Position numbers and translations under genes: made by a program
Source of the DNA: Candidatus Treponema merdequi
GTDB taxonomy: Bacteria; Spirochaetota; Spirochaetia; Treponematales; Treponemataceae
Direction: 5' to 3'
DNA: 64,000 nucleotides
Assembly: GCA_018064525.1 (NCBI GenBank)
Contig: JAGHVB010000005.1
Location: forward strand, 1 to 64,000
Shown: piece after piece, positions 28,653 through 37,961 of the stretch
How the letters are laid out: every line of letters starts with the position of its first letter
Position numbering within the stretch: position 1 is the stretch's first letter
The notes under the pieces: generated by a model
Seen by the model: only the letters and a program-made list of their open reading frames with translations
Told to the model about the DNA's origin: nothing
Database searches by the model: none

Positions 28653-28998
28653 ATGAATTTTTTGGAAAAGCTCAGTAATTTTTTTGGAAAGTTTATGGCT
28701 TTCATAGTTCTTGCAATTGCAGCTCTTGCCTTATTTATTCCATCAAGCTGCAGCTGGATAAAAACATCATGGGTAAATTATCTTTTAATGATTGTAATGT
28801 TCGGAATGGGATTAACACTAAAATTTGAAGATTTTAAAATTGTATTTACCCGTCCAAAAGATATCATTGTCGGATGTATTTCTCAGTTTACAATAATGCC
28901 TCTTCTTGCATTTCTTCTCTGTATGGCATAATATTTCAGGTGCAATTCTTGCTAATATCTACAACCGCTGGGGTAAGAAAGATGATAAAGAAATCTGA
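28653..28998 (+). pseudogene. Bile acid:sodium symporter (BASS) family, internally deleted
   Basis: The first 92 codons encode the N-terminal part of a BASS/SBF transporter: hydrophobic helices with VNYLLMIVMFGMGLTLKFED and ISQFTIMPLLAFLLC. They stop at 28931. In the +1 frame from 28921, VWHNISGAILANIYNRWGKK reads as the usual BASS C-terminus and ends at TGA 28996. Intact relatives have about 310 residues, so about 200 central codons are missing and the join is out of frame. This is a clean deletion remnant. The original start has its own AGAGGA ribosome-binding site. Confidence 0.85.
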
Positions 28999-29737
28999 AT
29001 GGTTCGAAAGTGAAGAATTCTGGAAAAATTACGGTCCTATTATGTTCGACTCAACTCACTGGGCCGAAGCTCCAGGAATTGCAGAAGCAATCTGTAAAAT
29101 CGCGGGACTAAAAAAAGGAAGTTCTGTTCTTGATGCTGGCTGCGGGCCTGGACGTGTCAGTGTGGAATTTGCCCTGCTCGGATGTGATGTAACAGGCGTT
29201 GATCTTATTCAGGCGGAACTTGATGCTGCAAAAGAAACATGCGATGACGAAAACGTAAAAATCAATCTTGTCAAAGCAGACCTTCGTGAATATTCCACTG
29301 ACAAAAAATTTGACTGTGCAGTAAATCTTTACACAAGTTTCGGTTACTGTGATTCAATCGAAGACGATCTTAAAATCTTAAAAAATATTGCAGCCGCTGT
29401 TAAAGACGACGGGTTTTTCGTAATGGAATGTACAAGCCGTGAAATTGCCGTTCAGTATTTTACAGAAGGAGAATGGTTTGAACGTGCCGGAAAAACCGTA
29501 CTCACAGAGTTTGGAGTAGTCGGCGCATGGGAAGGCTTAAGATCAAAATGGATTTTAATCGACAATCAGACAGGCAGAAGAATTGAACACGAATTTGTCC
29601 AGCGTCTTTACTCTGCAGTTGAATTAAAACGAATGATGATTGCTGCTGGATTCAAATCAGCCGAAATTTACGGAGACTTCAACTTTTCTCCATACAATCA
29701 GAATGCAAAAACAATGGTTATCGTCGCAAGAAAATAA
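28982..29737 (+). CDS. Class I SAM-dependent methyltransferase
   Basis: 251 residues from ATG 28982. The Rossmann motif I is VLDAGCGPGRVSVEFALLGC, followed by VTGVDLIQAELDAA (motif post I). KADLREY marks the acidic loop and DCAVNLYTSFGYC a later strand. The N-terminal SEWFESEEFWKNYGPIMFD is shared by small-molecule methyltransferases of this type. A GGGGTAAG box precedes the ATG. The start lies inside the C-terminal remnant of the BASS pseudogene, so the deletion also placed the methyltransferase close behind a broken gene. Substrate unknown. Confidence 0.8.
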   Translation: MIKKSEWFESEEFWKNYGPIMFDSTHWAEAPGIAEAICKIAGLKKGSSVLDAGCGPGRVSVEFALLGCDVTGVDLIQAELDAAKETCDDENVKINLVKADLREYSTDKKFDCAVNLYTSFGYCDSIEDDLKILKNIAAAVKDDGFFVMECTSREIAVQYFTEGEWFERAGKTVLTEFGVVGAWEGLRSKWILIDNQTGRRIEHEFVQRLYSAVELKRMMIAAGFKSAEIYGDFNFSPYNQNAKTMVIVARK

Positions 29738-29768
29738 CAACATACAAATGTTAACTTTAATATTAAAG

Positions 29769-30428
29769 TTATCCTTTTATGCGGGATATTGTGTCTGATA
29801 TTAAATTGAGAGTTCCGGTCGCTTTTGGATCAATAAATGCGATATCAGCGTACAGTAAGTGATAGGACTCTGCAATTTTTTCTGTTTCTGATGTCTTTGT
29901 TGATTCAATAAAACTCCAGTCTTTATTCATTTCTGAATAATATGTATTGTCTTTTTTATCAAGTGAATAATGTTCAAGCATTGTATAAATTGCTAAAGCG
30001 CGATTTAAAACTGCCGTGTAATGGTATTCTTCGTCTTTTGTAATTTTTTTTGCACATGCATATTCACCGAGAGAAATCATTGCCATAAGCTGTGTATCTA
30101 AAAGTTTTTTATCGCTTACGAGTTTTCCTTCGCCAGTAAGAGTTTCATAATAACCGCCGAAAGTCGTATCGTATGCTTCGTGAACAACGCGTTCATAAAC
30201 ATAATCTGCGCTGTCTAAATATTCATCTTCGCTTACAAGACGGACACCCTTTGAAAAAAATTCCAGAAGATAGCACAACTCCAGACCTGAAATGTCATCA
30301 TATTCATCAGGCAATTCTGCAGGCATTTTATCAAACCAGAAAGGTTTTGCAAGTTCAGTTGCTGTCTTGTAATAATCATAAAGCTTCTGATATTTTTCTT
30401 TCATATCTGAATAACCAAAACGTGCCAT
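29769..30428 (-). CDS. N-acylglucosamine 2-epimerase-like (alpha/alpha-barrel) protein
   Basis: 219 residues from ATG 30428 (GGAG upstream). The longer frame starts before the divergent ybaK promoter and is rejected. FGGYYETLTGEGKLVSDKKL followed by DTQLMAMISLGEY resembles the GG-x-Y-E...K..Q pattern of AGE-family and six-hairpin sugar enzymes. It is shorter than these (about 400 residues), so it may be a half-length or degenerate relative. Catalytic His residues cannot be assigned with confidence. It stands alone next to the divergent ybaK. Confidence 0.4.
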   Translation of the reverse strand: MARFGYSDMKEKYQKLYDYYKTATELAKPFWFDKMPAELPDEYDDISGLELCYLLEFFSKGVRLVSEDEYLDSADYVYERVVHEAYDTTFGGYYETLTGEGKLVSDKKLLDTQLMAMISLGEYACAKKITKDEEYHYTAVLNRALAIYTMLEHYSLDKKDNTYYSEMNKDWSFIESTKTSETEKIAESYHLLYADIAFIDPKATGTLNLISDTISRIKG

Positions 30429-30447
30429 AAAAATCTCCATGTATTGA

Positions 30448-30470
30448 ATTGCGTTAATTTTGAGTATAAT
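30448..30470 (+). promoter_or_regulatory. Candidate ybaK promoter, leaderless
   Basis: TATAAT at 30465-30470 is a perfect -10 box, with a weaker TTGAAT region about 15 nt upstream. The ybaK ATG is 8 nt downstream and lacks a Shine-Dalgarno sequence, so the message should be leaderless or nearly so. Confidence 0.5.
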
Positions 30471-30478
30471 ATTACCGT

Positions 30479-30964
30479 ATGAAAAAAACAAATGCAATGC
30501 GGATATTGGAATCATTGAATATAAATTACGAAGCGTCAGAATACGGAGATGACGGCGAACACAAACTCGAGCATGGAGCCGCAGCCCGTGTCGCAGAAAA
30601 AATTGGAGTCGATCCTGAACAGGTTTTTAAGACAATCGTCTTTAAATCAGAAACAAAAGAAGTTCTCGTTTTCTGTCAGAGTGCCACTTCTGAAATCAAC
30701 CTTAAAAAAGCAAGAACAGCTGCCGGCTGCAAAGAAGTAACTCCGGTAAAAGAAAATGAACTTCTTGCACTCACCGGTTACATCCGCGGCGGATGTTCTC
30801 CTCTTGGAATGAAAAAACAATACAGAACTTTCATCGATGAAACCGCGCTTCTTTACGACACAATCTGTGTTTCTGCCGGTGTCCGTGGAATTCAACTTAA
30901 ACTTAACCCCGAAGATTTAATCAAAGCGACAGATGCAGCTGCAGTTGATTTAGTTCTGGAATAA
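30479..30964 (+). CDS. ybaK: Cys-tRNA(Pro)/Cys-tRNA(Cys) deacylase YbaK
   Basis: 161 residues of the YbaK/EbsC family, which hydrolyses Cys mischarged on tRNA(Pro). Family signatures are AARVAEKIGVDPEQVFKTIV, FCQSATSEINLKKAR and TGYIRGGCSPLGMKK, ending with the GVRGIQLKLNPEDLIKAT segment. Length matches the family. The gene is single and preceded by a TATAAT box. Confidence 0.95.
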   Translation: MKKTNAMRILESLNINYEASEYGDDGEHKLEHGAAARVAEKIGVDPEQVFKTIVFKSETKEVLVFCQSATSEINLKKARTAAGCKEVTPVKENELLALTGYIRGGCSPLGMKKQYRTFIDETALLYDTICVSAGVRGIQLKLNPEDLIKATDAAAVDLVLE

Positions 30965-30971
30965 GATAAAT

Positions 30972-31041
30972 GTCTCTTCACAATCCGCGCACTTTTTATT
31001 AAAAGACATCACTTCACAACCCGCATCACTTCACAACCCGC
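30972..31041 (-). repeat. Intergenic copies of the dispersed GCGGG...AGTGATG repeat
   Basis: On the minus strand GCGGGTTGTGAAGTGATG occurs twice, 17 nt apart (plus coordinates 31007-31024 and 31024-31041), and a diverged third copy (GCGCGGATTGTGAAGAGAC) lies at 30972-30990. They fill most of the gap between ybaK and the ROK gene. Confidence 0.75.
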
Positions 31042-31059
31042 GGACTTTTGTCTTGATTT

Positions 31060-32181
31060 TTACAACGAGATATCAGGTACACTGAAAAGTTTATCAAGTA
31101 CTAAAACTGCAGCACCCGTACTTACAACATTATCCCCGGCAGTTGCAGTTTTTACAACAAGATTTCTGTTCGGTTCATAAGGCCAGAGATAATTTATTTC
31201 TTTTGAAATCAATTTTACAATCTGCTCAGAATATTTTTCTTTTAATCCGCCGACATAAACAACATCAATATTTAAAGTGTTTACCAGAAATGCAACATTC
31301 TTTGAAAGTTCTTTAAAAATCGGAAGAACGGCCTTTTCATCTTCAAGTGAATCAACAATATTTACGCCGGCAGAAAACTGATTTCTGCTTTTTGAATTCC
31401 ACAGCATACTTCGGAATTCACCGGCAGTTGAATTTGTTCCGTGATAGATTTTTCCATTAAGGACAAAACTAAAACCAACAGACAGATTTTTCGGAGACTT
31501 CTTTTTAAGTGCCTGCGGTCTGTGCTGAATCAGTACATACATCATGTTTTTTGTAACAGAAGAAGAATCAAACAAAAGATTTTCAGTAAAACATGAACAC
31601 CTTGCATCGTTATCAAGATAAACAGGAACTTTTGCAATTTCGACAGCCTTTTTTGTAAAGTCAACAGTTTCTGTAATTCCAAGAGGAATTGAAGAAATAA
31701 CTTTTCCATTCGGAGCATCAATAAGACCCGGAAGTCCAACACCAATTCCTGCAAGCTTGATTTTATTTTCTTTTGCAAACTTTAAAATTATCAGAAAAGC
31801 TTTTTCAAAATAACCTGTAAGCCCGAGTGTTTTATATTCATCAATATTAATTTCTTCTGAGTGTTCAAAAATTGAATCTCCGGAAAAATCGAGAACCGTA
31901 CAAAAAAGTTTTTCTGAATTTATTTCAATTCCACCGACTGCAGAATAATCACCGTTCAATTCAATAAAGACAGGCTTTCTTCCACCCTGCGGACCTGATT
32001 CTCCAGATTCTGCTTCGCAGATCATTCCCTTTGAAAAAAGCTCTGATGTGATTTTTGTAACCGTAGATTTATCCATCGAAAGACGGGACGCAATATCAAC
32101 TCTGCTTATTTTTTTTTCAAGCCATATAAGGCGAAGGATTCTGGAAACGTTCAGATCAGAAAGGGAATTTAAAACACGCAT
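31060..32181 (-). CDS. ROK-family transcriptional regulator (NagC/XylR type)
   Basis: 373 residues. The N-terminal winged helix (about 8-75) has ISRVDIASRLSMDKSTVTKI as helix-turn-helix. The ROK sugar-kinase-like domain follows, with VGVGLPGLIDAPNGKVI-like segments and LNGKIYHGTNSTAGEF. The zinc-binding CxCGxxGC motif common in ROK kinases and NagC is absent, so sugar sensing without that site is likely. It probably represses a sugar-utilisation operon; no such operon touches it here. Its promoter and possible operator are described separately; the pattern suggests autorepression. Confidence 0.88.
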   Translation of the reverse strand: MRVLNSLSDLNVSRILRLIWLEKKISRVDIASRLSMDKSTVTKITSELFSKGMICEAESGESGPQGGRKPVFIELNGDYSAVGGIEINSEKLFCTVLDFSGDSIFEHSEEINIDEYKTLGLTGYFEKAFLIILKFAKENKIKLAGIGVGLPGLIDAPNGKVISSIPLGITETVDFTKKAVEIAKVPVYLDNDARCSCFTENLLFDSSSVTKNMMYVLIQHRPQALKKKSPKNLSVGFSFVLNGKIYHGTNSTAGEFRSMLWNSKSRNQFSAGVNIVDSLEDEKAVLPIFKELSKNVAFLVNTLNIDVVYVGGLKEKYSEQIVKLISKEINYLWPYEPNRNLVVKTATAGDNVVSTGAAVLVLDKLFSVPDISL

Positions 32182-32187
32182 GTCTGT

Positions 32188-32220
32188 ATTTTAGTTTAGT
32201 TTATTGATTTTTTCAACTAA
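32188..32220 (-). promoter_or_regulatory. Leaderless promoter and candidate operator of the ROK gene
   Basis: On the minus strand TTGAAA (32211-32216), a 17-nt spacer and TAAAAT (32188-32193) precede the ATG by only 6 nt. TTAGTT at 32215-32220 and two overlapping AACTAA boxes at 32191-32201 flank the spacer as an inverted repeat similar to XylR-type operators. Autorepression is inferred. Confidence 0.5.
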
Positions 32221-32224
32221 GTAA

Positions 32225-33004
32225 CTATCTTAACATTATCGCAGTAAGCATGTGGTCAGCTTTTGAATGAGTACGTCTGTAAGAACACAGATTTTTACTT
32301 TCGATTGTACATTTGTTTACACTATAAATATTTTTCTGTAAAAGTCCGCATTTTAAAAGCGATATTTCAATTGCCTTCTGCATATCAAGTTTATATTTAT
32401 CTTCTGTAAACGGAATAAAAATCTCTTCAAGTTCCTTCTTAAAATTATTTTCAAATTCTTTTATCAATTCTTTTCCAACTTCATAACAGTCTTTACAGGC
32501 ATGAGGGCCGATTACACAGATTATATTCTGACACTGACATCCAAATTCAGAACACATTTTTTTTACTGCATTTTTACAAATTGCTTTTGCAGTTCCCTTC
32601 CAACCGGAATGAACCATTGCGACTACTTTTCTTTCGGAATCAAGAAAAAACACAGGAACGCAATCTGCTTCATACGAACAGAGCAATAGATTTTTTTCAT
32701 CTGTAATTATTCCATCATAATCAGTAACAGAAACTGGTCTTGAAATTCCTTCACCTGCATTTTCTTTTGTCATTATTCTGATTGTATCTGTATGAGTCTG
32801 ATGTGTTGCGCAAATTGAATTTTCACTTATCGATAGAATATCTGAAAGTGTTTTGTAATTTTGAAGCCAGCTGCCGTTTGGATATTTGTAATCAGAAAGT
32901 CTGTTTGTTGTAAAAATTGCTTTTACAAGACCAGTTTTTTCAAGAACATCAACTGTATAAAATCCAATTTCATTTTCGCAATAAGTTGTCTGAGTAACAT
33001 TCAT
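32225..33004 (-). CDS. pgeF: YfiH/PgeF-type polyphenol oxidase / laccase-domain protein
   Basis: 259 residues of the YfiH family (LACC1-like, also described as purine nucleoside phosphorylase or peptidoglycan-editing factor). Zinc or copper ligands are visible in QTHTD, EADCVPVF, MVHSGWKGTAKAI and IGPHACKDCYEV. The start ATG overlaps the stop of the diguanylate cyclase gene (TAATG), so the pair is coupled. The cellular role is still debated in the family. Confidence 0.88.
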   Translation of the reverse strand: MNVTQTTYCENEIGFYTVDVLEKTGLVKAIFTTNRLSDYKYPNGSWLQNYKTLSDILSISENSICATHQTHTDTIRIMTKENAGEGISRPVSVTDYDGIITDEKNLLLCSYEADCVPVFFLDSERKVVAMVHSGWKGTAKAICKNAVKKMCSEFGCQCQNIICVIGPHACKDCYEVGKELIKEFENNFKKELEEIFIPFTEDKYKLDMQKAIEISLLKCGLLQKNIYSVNKCTIESKNLCSYRRTHSKADHMLTAIMLR

Positions 33005-35187
33005 TAAAAATTATCACCGTCCGTTAAGATTTTAACTCCGTCACGACCATTCTTTTTTACTTCATATAATGCTTTGTCCGCCATATCAAGTATTCGTTCA
33101 AGTTCAGAAGAAGATGAAATAAAACCGCCTATAGAACAGGTCGAACTGTACTCTTTTCCAAGTGAAAGCCGCTGTATTTCTGAGGAAATAAGTTTTGCTT
33201 TTGAACTTGCTACAGTAACAGTAGAAATGTCTTTTACAAGAATTATAAATTCATCACCACCGAACCTTACTGCAATATCTCCGATTCTGCATTTTGAAGT
33301 TATTGCCTTACCGACTCCGGAAAGAATCTGGTCCCCTTCAAGATGGCCAAAGTTATCATTGATTGTTTTAAAATTATCAAGATCGATAAAAAACAAAGCA
33401 TAAGATGCATCTTTATCTTTTGCATTAAGGTACTTTTGTATAATTGTAAGACCGGAAAGTTTGTTGTAAAGTCCTGTAAGTTTATCAATCTGGCTTTCAC
33501 GGCTTATTTCTTCTGCATGTTCAATTGCATTTTCAAGACGAGTCTTGTCTGCAAGCCTTTGTTCGTTTTCTTTCTGCTGTTCTACGATTTTATCATTGAT
33601 GTTTGCAAGTCCCCAGACTATTGATTTTACAGTTCCATCTTTATTTAAAATTTTTGACCATTTCGATTCATAAAATTCTTCTTTACCACTAAGTGAACAT
33701 TTAAATCTTTTTGTAACTGCCGGTAAATTTCTGATTATCAATTTAAGATTTTCTTTTTCACCAAATTCATACATTTCTTCCTGATCTTCTTTTACAACGA
33801 CATTATCAACAAAGAAAGGATATACTTCTTTATAAAAAGCTTTATTATCAGAAAAACGTTTTAAAAGTTCTGTCATTCTTTCTGAAAGACGATATGAAAT
33901 AATTCTGTCGGTATCAACATCAATATGAAATATAGATGAATATTCATCAGTTAAAGCCTGGATAACAGCACCGCTTGCAACGGTTTCTTCTTCAATAAAT
34001 TTCTGTCTTTGAAGTTCAGAATAGATAAAAAAGGAAATTGTCCTGATGATTGTCAAATCGCCTTTATATTCTTTTGAATTATCAACACCGACAAAACCAA
34101 TTATATTTTTTTCAACTATAATCGGAACAACAAGAATATTTTTAATTTTCATTTTAAGCTGATGTTCATAAAGTTCGGAAGAATTATCATCAAGAAGTGA
34201 ATTATCAGTTTTGACAAAGCTGTTTTCACTTTCAAGTTTTTTTATCCAGTTTTGAATATCTTCATTTGAATATGATTTTAAATCTTCAAGACCGGATTTA
34301 ACACCGGATGCAAGCCATTCATGATTTTCAATTATTGAAAAATCAGCTTCATCAAGCTGACAATAATATGTTCTGTCTGCCTGATAATAATTTCCTAACA
34401 GACCAAGAAACAAGTCTATATTCTTTTTGGGATTTGAATTTCCATACATTACTGTTGCACAGGCATCAAGTATATCTTTCTGCTGATGGCGAAGAAGTTC
34501 TTTTGAATAAAAATCTCTGTCTGCAATAACCTGAAAAATAAAAACAGAAAAACATGAAAGCATAAAACCTACTGAATAAAAAGGAAGTTCAGGATACAAA
34601 AACTGATAGATGCCGGTTATAATCGGAAAAACCGAAAACAAAATTGTAGCCCTGCTGATTTTTCTGAATTCCTTTCTCGCTTTGATAATGATGCAGATTG
34701 AAATTACGAGTGCAGAAATGTAATAACACAGATGTATCATATACATCAGATAAACGTATTTTTTAATTCCCCTGCAGTATTCTCCGTTTGGTCCTGTATA
34801 AAAAAGAATACCCGTATTCCAGTTTATGACAAGCATAACACAAAGAAGCAAGAAAGGAATTGCAGCAAGCAGGGAATTTATTTTTTTAAGTTCCAGTTTA
34901 TATTCACAATATAAAATAATGAAAATAAGAAATTCGTAAGCTGTAAAAGAAGCACCAAGATAAAATAAAGTCGTAGCAAAAACAAGCCAGCCTTTATTTA
35001 ATATATAACCTGAAGCAACAAAACCCCAGAAAGCATCGATTATACAAAATGAAATTGTTGTAAGGAGAAGCACATTGTAAGCATGATTTTTTTCATTTTT
35101 AACTGGCTGCAACTTTGCCTGCAGATAAATAAGAATTAAAATTACACTGCAAAATAGTCCGTAAAATGAATAATGAATTGCAACCAT
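33004..35187 (-). CDS. Membrane diguanylate cyclase with GAF-like sensor
   Basis: 727 residues. The N-terminus has about seven transmembrane helices (to about residue 220) resembling MASE-type sensor regions. A GAF-like domain (about 235-390, with DRTYYCQLDEADF and ILVVPIIVEKNIIGFVGVDN) and a PAS-like segment follow. The catalytic GGDEF domain is at about 555-720, with the active-site loop RFGGDEF near 640 and the inhibitory RIGD site five residues earlier. It makes c-di-GMP, with feedback inhibition likely. The start at 35187 has CGGAG upstream. The gene is coupled to pgeF. Confidence 0.9.
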   Translation of the reverse strand: MVAIHYSFYGLFCSVILILIYLQAKLQPVKNEKNHAYNVLLLTTISFCIIDAFWGFVASGYILNKGWLVFATTLFYLGASFTAYEFLIFIILYCEYKLELKKINSLLAAIPFLLLCVMLVINWNTGILFYTGPNGEYCRGIKKYVYLMYMIHLCYYISALVISICIIIKARKEFRKISRATILFSVFPIITGIYQFLYPELPFYSVGFMLSCFSVFIFQVIADRDFYSKELLRHQQKDILDACATVMYGNSNPKKNIDLFLGLLGNYYQADRTYYCQLDEADFSIIENHEWLASGVKSGLEDLKSYSNEDIQNWIKKLESENSFVKTDNSLLDDNSSELYEHQLKMKIKNILVVPIIVEKNIIGFVGVDNSKEYKGDLTIIRTISFFIYSELQRQKFIEEETVASGAVIQALTDEYSSIFHIDVDTDRIISYRLSERMTELLKRFSDNKAFYKEVYPFFVDNVVVKEDQEEMYEFGEKENLKLIIRNLPAVTKRFKCSLSGKEEFYESKWSKILNKDGTVKSIVWGLANINDKIVEQQKENEQRLADKTRLENAIEHAEEISRESQIDKLTGLYNKLSGLTIIQKYLNAKDKDASYALFFIDLDNFKTINDNFGHLEGDQILSGVGKAITSKCRIGDIAVRFGGDEFIILVKDISTVTVASSKAKLISSEIQRLSLGKEYSSTCSIGGFISSSSELERILDMADKALYEVKKNGRDGVKILTDGDNF

Positions 35188-35288
35188 TTATAAATCTCCG
35201 TTAAATATTATTATAAATCAAATTATTCATTTTTCATATTTATTTTAACATTTTTTTCTGCAGACTTAAATTTATCCGGACAAGTCAG

Positions 35289-36662
35289 TTATTTTATGAG
35301 ATTATAAAGTTTATGAGAATTTTCATAGAATATTTTTTCCATATCTTCTGAAAAATCTGCATTTAATTCTTCAAGCTCGGACATAAGATCTTCAAACATT
35401 TCTGTCTGACCAAAAACAATTTCTGAATATCCTGTTTCACGCAGCTGCTTTGCTTCATGATTTTCAATCTGATTTACGGCTTTTACATATTTTTTTGAAA
35501 ATAGTTTTTCAAGTTTCTGTCTGCTTAGTAACGGAAATTTCAAATTCATTACTTTTGAAAACTGTCCATTCCACTTTATCAAGCCCGCAGAAAAAAGAAT
35601 AAGTTCTAAAAGAGAAAGGTTCATTGATATAGCCATAGTCTGAGTCATTCCGGAAATTCTGCTGTTAATTTCAATTATGTACCAGACACCTTCTGAATAA
35701 AGAAGATCAATCTGTGCAATTCCGGAAAAATCGAGAAGTTCTGCAAGACGGAGAATCTCTTTTTTTAATTCATCAATTTTATAAACACTGTTTGAAACAG
35801 GGCCGAGTTTAACATTCTGCTTTGGACTTGTAAGACCAAACTGATTGACGCTGTTTACAAGAGGATCTGTAACAAAATAATTTCCTTCTGTACCATAAAC
35901 TTCAATACCAAATGAAATACCGTTCAAAAATTCTTCTACAAGTCTGTCACCGTTATTCTTTTTCGAAAGAAGAACATGTTTTGCTTCTTCATAAGTTGAA
36001 ACAACATCCATTCCAAAAGAAGAAAGTCCCATAGTATCTTTGATTACAAGCGGAAGCTTTAATTTTCTGATTTCTGAAAAAACATATTCTTTGTAAATAT
36101 TTTCTTTTACAGAAAGTTTATTTCTTTCTGCATAGAACATTTCATGATGAACATAAACTCCTTTTGCTAAATTAAAACCATTCTGTTTAAGAAAATCATG
36201 AGTCTGGCGTTTGTCAAAACAGATTGCAGAAGTCAACGAAGGATGGCAGACAGTTTTAATATTATTTTCGCGCAGAATTTCTGCAATCATTGAATCTTTG
36301 ATGCTCATCCAGTCAAACGGCTGCGACCAGTATGTTACTGCAATTGCAACATCAGGTTTTTGCTGAATTATAATTTCTGCAATTTTCTGTGCATTAAACT
36401 CAGTCTGTAAAGAAGACGAATCCTGTAATTTTTCTGTATCCCGACTTTCATTTAAGAAAATATATTTGACATTCTGTGAAGTTGTTTCATCAGAATCATC
36501 ATACAAAAACATACCAGGCTTCTGCATCACGACAGTAAAATTAAAATCAGGATATTTCTGTTTTAAATGACTCCATTCATCAGCACATGATGGAATCATA
36601 TTAAAATCGATTTTTCCTTTAGCGTAATGATTTGAATTTGTAGAAAAAAATAAAATATTCAT
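35289..36662 (-). CDS. ATP-grasp ligase of unknown substrate
   Basis: 457 residues. The N-terminal Rossmann-like part (1-140) is followed by an ATP-grasp fold: LKLPLVIKDTMGLSSFGMDV (ATP-binding Lys and Gly-rich loop), RLVEEFLNGISFGIEVYG, and the Mg-binding IAQIDLLYSEGVWYIIEINS with E-x-N. The overall plan resembles D-Ala-D-Ala-type or carbamoyl-phosphate-like amide ligases that join a carboxylate to an amine. It starts 11 nt upstream of the PspC stop direction and follows the PadR/HAAS unit, but nothing ties it to them functionally. It could belong to a small peptide or amino-acid ligase pathway. Confidence 0.75.
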   Translation of the reverse strand: MNILFFSTNSNHYAKGKIDFNMIPSCADEWSHLKQKYPDFNFTVVMQKPGMFLYDDSDETTSQNVKYIFLNESRDTEKLQDSSSLQTEFNAQKIAEIIIQQKPDVAIAVTYWSQPFDWMSIKDSMIAEILRENNIKTVCHPSLTSAICFDKRQTHDFLKQNGFNLAKGVYVHHEMFYAERNKLSVKENIYKEYVFSEIRKLKLPLVIKDTMGLSSFGMDVVSTYEEAKHVLLSKKNNGDRLVEEFLNGISFGIEVYGTEGNYFVTDPLVNSVNQFGLTSPKQNVKLGPVSNSVYKIDELKKEILRLAELLDFSGIAQIDLLYSEGVWYIIEINSRISGMTQTMAISMNLSLLELILFSAGLIKWNGQFSKVMNLKFPLLSRQKLEKLFSKKYVKAVNQIENHEAKQLRETGYSEIVFGQTEMFEDLMSELEELNADFSEDMEKIFYENSHKLYNLIK

Positions 36663-36673
36663 ATCAGATCAAA

Positions 36674-36976
36674 TTATTTTTTTTCAAAATATGAATCAAA
36701 GTCATCATCATCGTTTGAAGCAACTTTATTTTTTCTTTTTGGTTTTTCATGATAATCACGATTTACCTGTTCAAAATCATCAAAATCATCAACCGGGGCA
36801 TTCGGAATAATAAGAACTGCCAGAATGTAAACCATAAGGCCTGTGCCCCAGATAAAAAATGCGACACAGAAAACAAGGCGAATTATTGTAGGATCAACAT
36901 TAAAATATTCACCTACTCCGCCACAAGTTCCTGTTATAACTTTATTTCTTGAAGATTTTACAAGCTTCTTTTCCAT
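36674..36976 (-). CDS. PspC-domain membrane protein
   Basis: 100 residues. KLVKSSRNKVITGTCGGVGE is the PspC signature, followed by one hydrophobic helix (LVFCVAFFIWGTGLMVYILA) and a charged cytoplasmic tail. PspC proteins occur as membrane-stress or envelope factors. It lies between the HAAS/DUF4097 gene and the ATP-grasp gene, with short gaps, so it belongs to the PadR-led operon. Confidence 0.88.
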   Translation of the reverse strand: MEKKLVKSSRNKVITGTCGGVGEYFNVDPTIIRLVFCVAFFIWGTGLMVYILAVLIIPNAPVDDFDDFEQVNRDYHEKPKRKNKVASNDDDDFDSYFEKK

Positions 36977-36987
36977 TTTATTTTCTC

Positions 36988-37932
36988 CTAATCAAAATTA
37001 ACTTTTACATCACCAAGTCCACAGACAATCGAAACATGATTTTCTTTTGGATCACCAAAATACGATTTACTGAAACCGGAATATTTATCTCTTCCAAACT
37101 TAATGCTTCCGAGACCGACTTTTGCATCGTAAGAATAATTTTCCTCTGAACCGGAAATATTTAATTTACATGCACCCATTCCACAGTCAACTTTTGTATA
37201 ACCAAAAAGTTTTCCAGACACAACCACCTGTCCGACACTGCATCGAATCGAAGTAGCACCAGAAGTTAAACCGCTGAGTTCAAGATTACCGGCTCCTACA
37301 TCGATGATTGTCTTCAGACTGATAACATTCAACTTATCTGAACGTATCTGACCGGCACCAAGGTTAATCTTTAAATTTTCAAATTCTGAATCATCGGCAA
37401 TCGTAATTAAAATTCGCGGACACCAGCGGTCTGTTCTTTCATGGCTGAATAATTTTTTACCGGGAATTATTTTTTTATTTTCAACAATCAAAGTTCCAGC
37501 CTTATTGATTTCACAGCGTAAATCTTTTTTAGCAATTCCGCGGGCTTCAATCTTAAAATCTTTTCCGGTTTTTATAAAACAATCACAGGCTCCAAGAGAA
37601 ATTGCAAGATGTTTAACAGGATTCTTTTTAAATTCGTAGCAGAGTTTTTCATCTTCATATACGAATGAATCTTCTTTTTCATTTTCTGTATCTTCAGATT
37701 CTTCTTTTGCGGAAGATTTTTTCTTTGCTTTTGATACAGCTGGAACACATGTAAATTTTTCGATTATGGTTTTGGCAAGATCTTCCGGTTCACCAAGTTC
37801 CATCATAACCTTATCATCATCATCTGCATCATCAAAATAATTTGAATAGTAATCAAGAGCTTCATTTCTTTCATCAACAGGAAGCGCACTTATACAATAT
37901 TCAAGTTTTTTCAAATACTGTTTCTTTGTCAT
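36988..37932 (-). CDS. HAAS (DUF1700) / DUF4097 protein
   Basis: 314 residues from ATG 37932 (GGAG upstream). The N-terminal HAAS domain (about 1-65: QYLKKLEYCISALPVDERNE, YYSNYFDD, ELGEPEDLAKTIIEKF) is the helical domain common in proteins controlled by PadR. The C-terminal DUF4097-like beta repeat domain is built from turns such as INLGAGQIRSDKLNVI, IDVGAGNLELSG and CSVGQVVVSG. No transmembrane helix is seen between them. PadR, this protein and PspC form a known-type envelope-stress operon. Confidence 0.82.
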   Translation of the reverse strand: MTKKQYLKKLEYCISALPVDERNEALDYYSNYFDDADDDDKVMMELGEPEDLAKTIIEKFTCVPAVSKAKKKSSAKEESEDTENEKEDSFVYEDEKLCYEFKKNPVKHLAISLGACDCFIKTGKDFKIEARGIAKKDLRCEINKAGTLIVENKKIIPGKKLFSHERTDRWCPRILITIADDSEFENLKINLGAGQIRSDKLNVISLKTIIDVGAGNLELSGLTSGATSIRCSVGQVVVSGKLFGYTKVDCGMGACKLNISGSEENYSYDAKVGLGSIKFGRDKYSGFSKSYFGDPKENHVSIVCGLGDVKVNFD

Positions 37933-37961
37933 TTTTTTTCTCCACAATCTTTATAAAAAAA

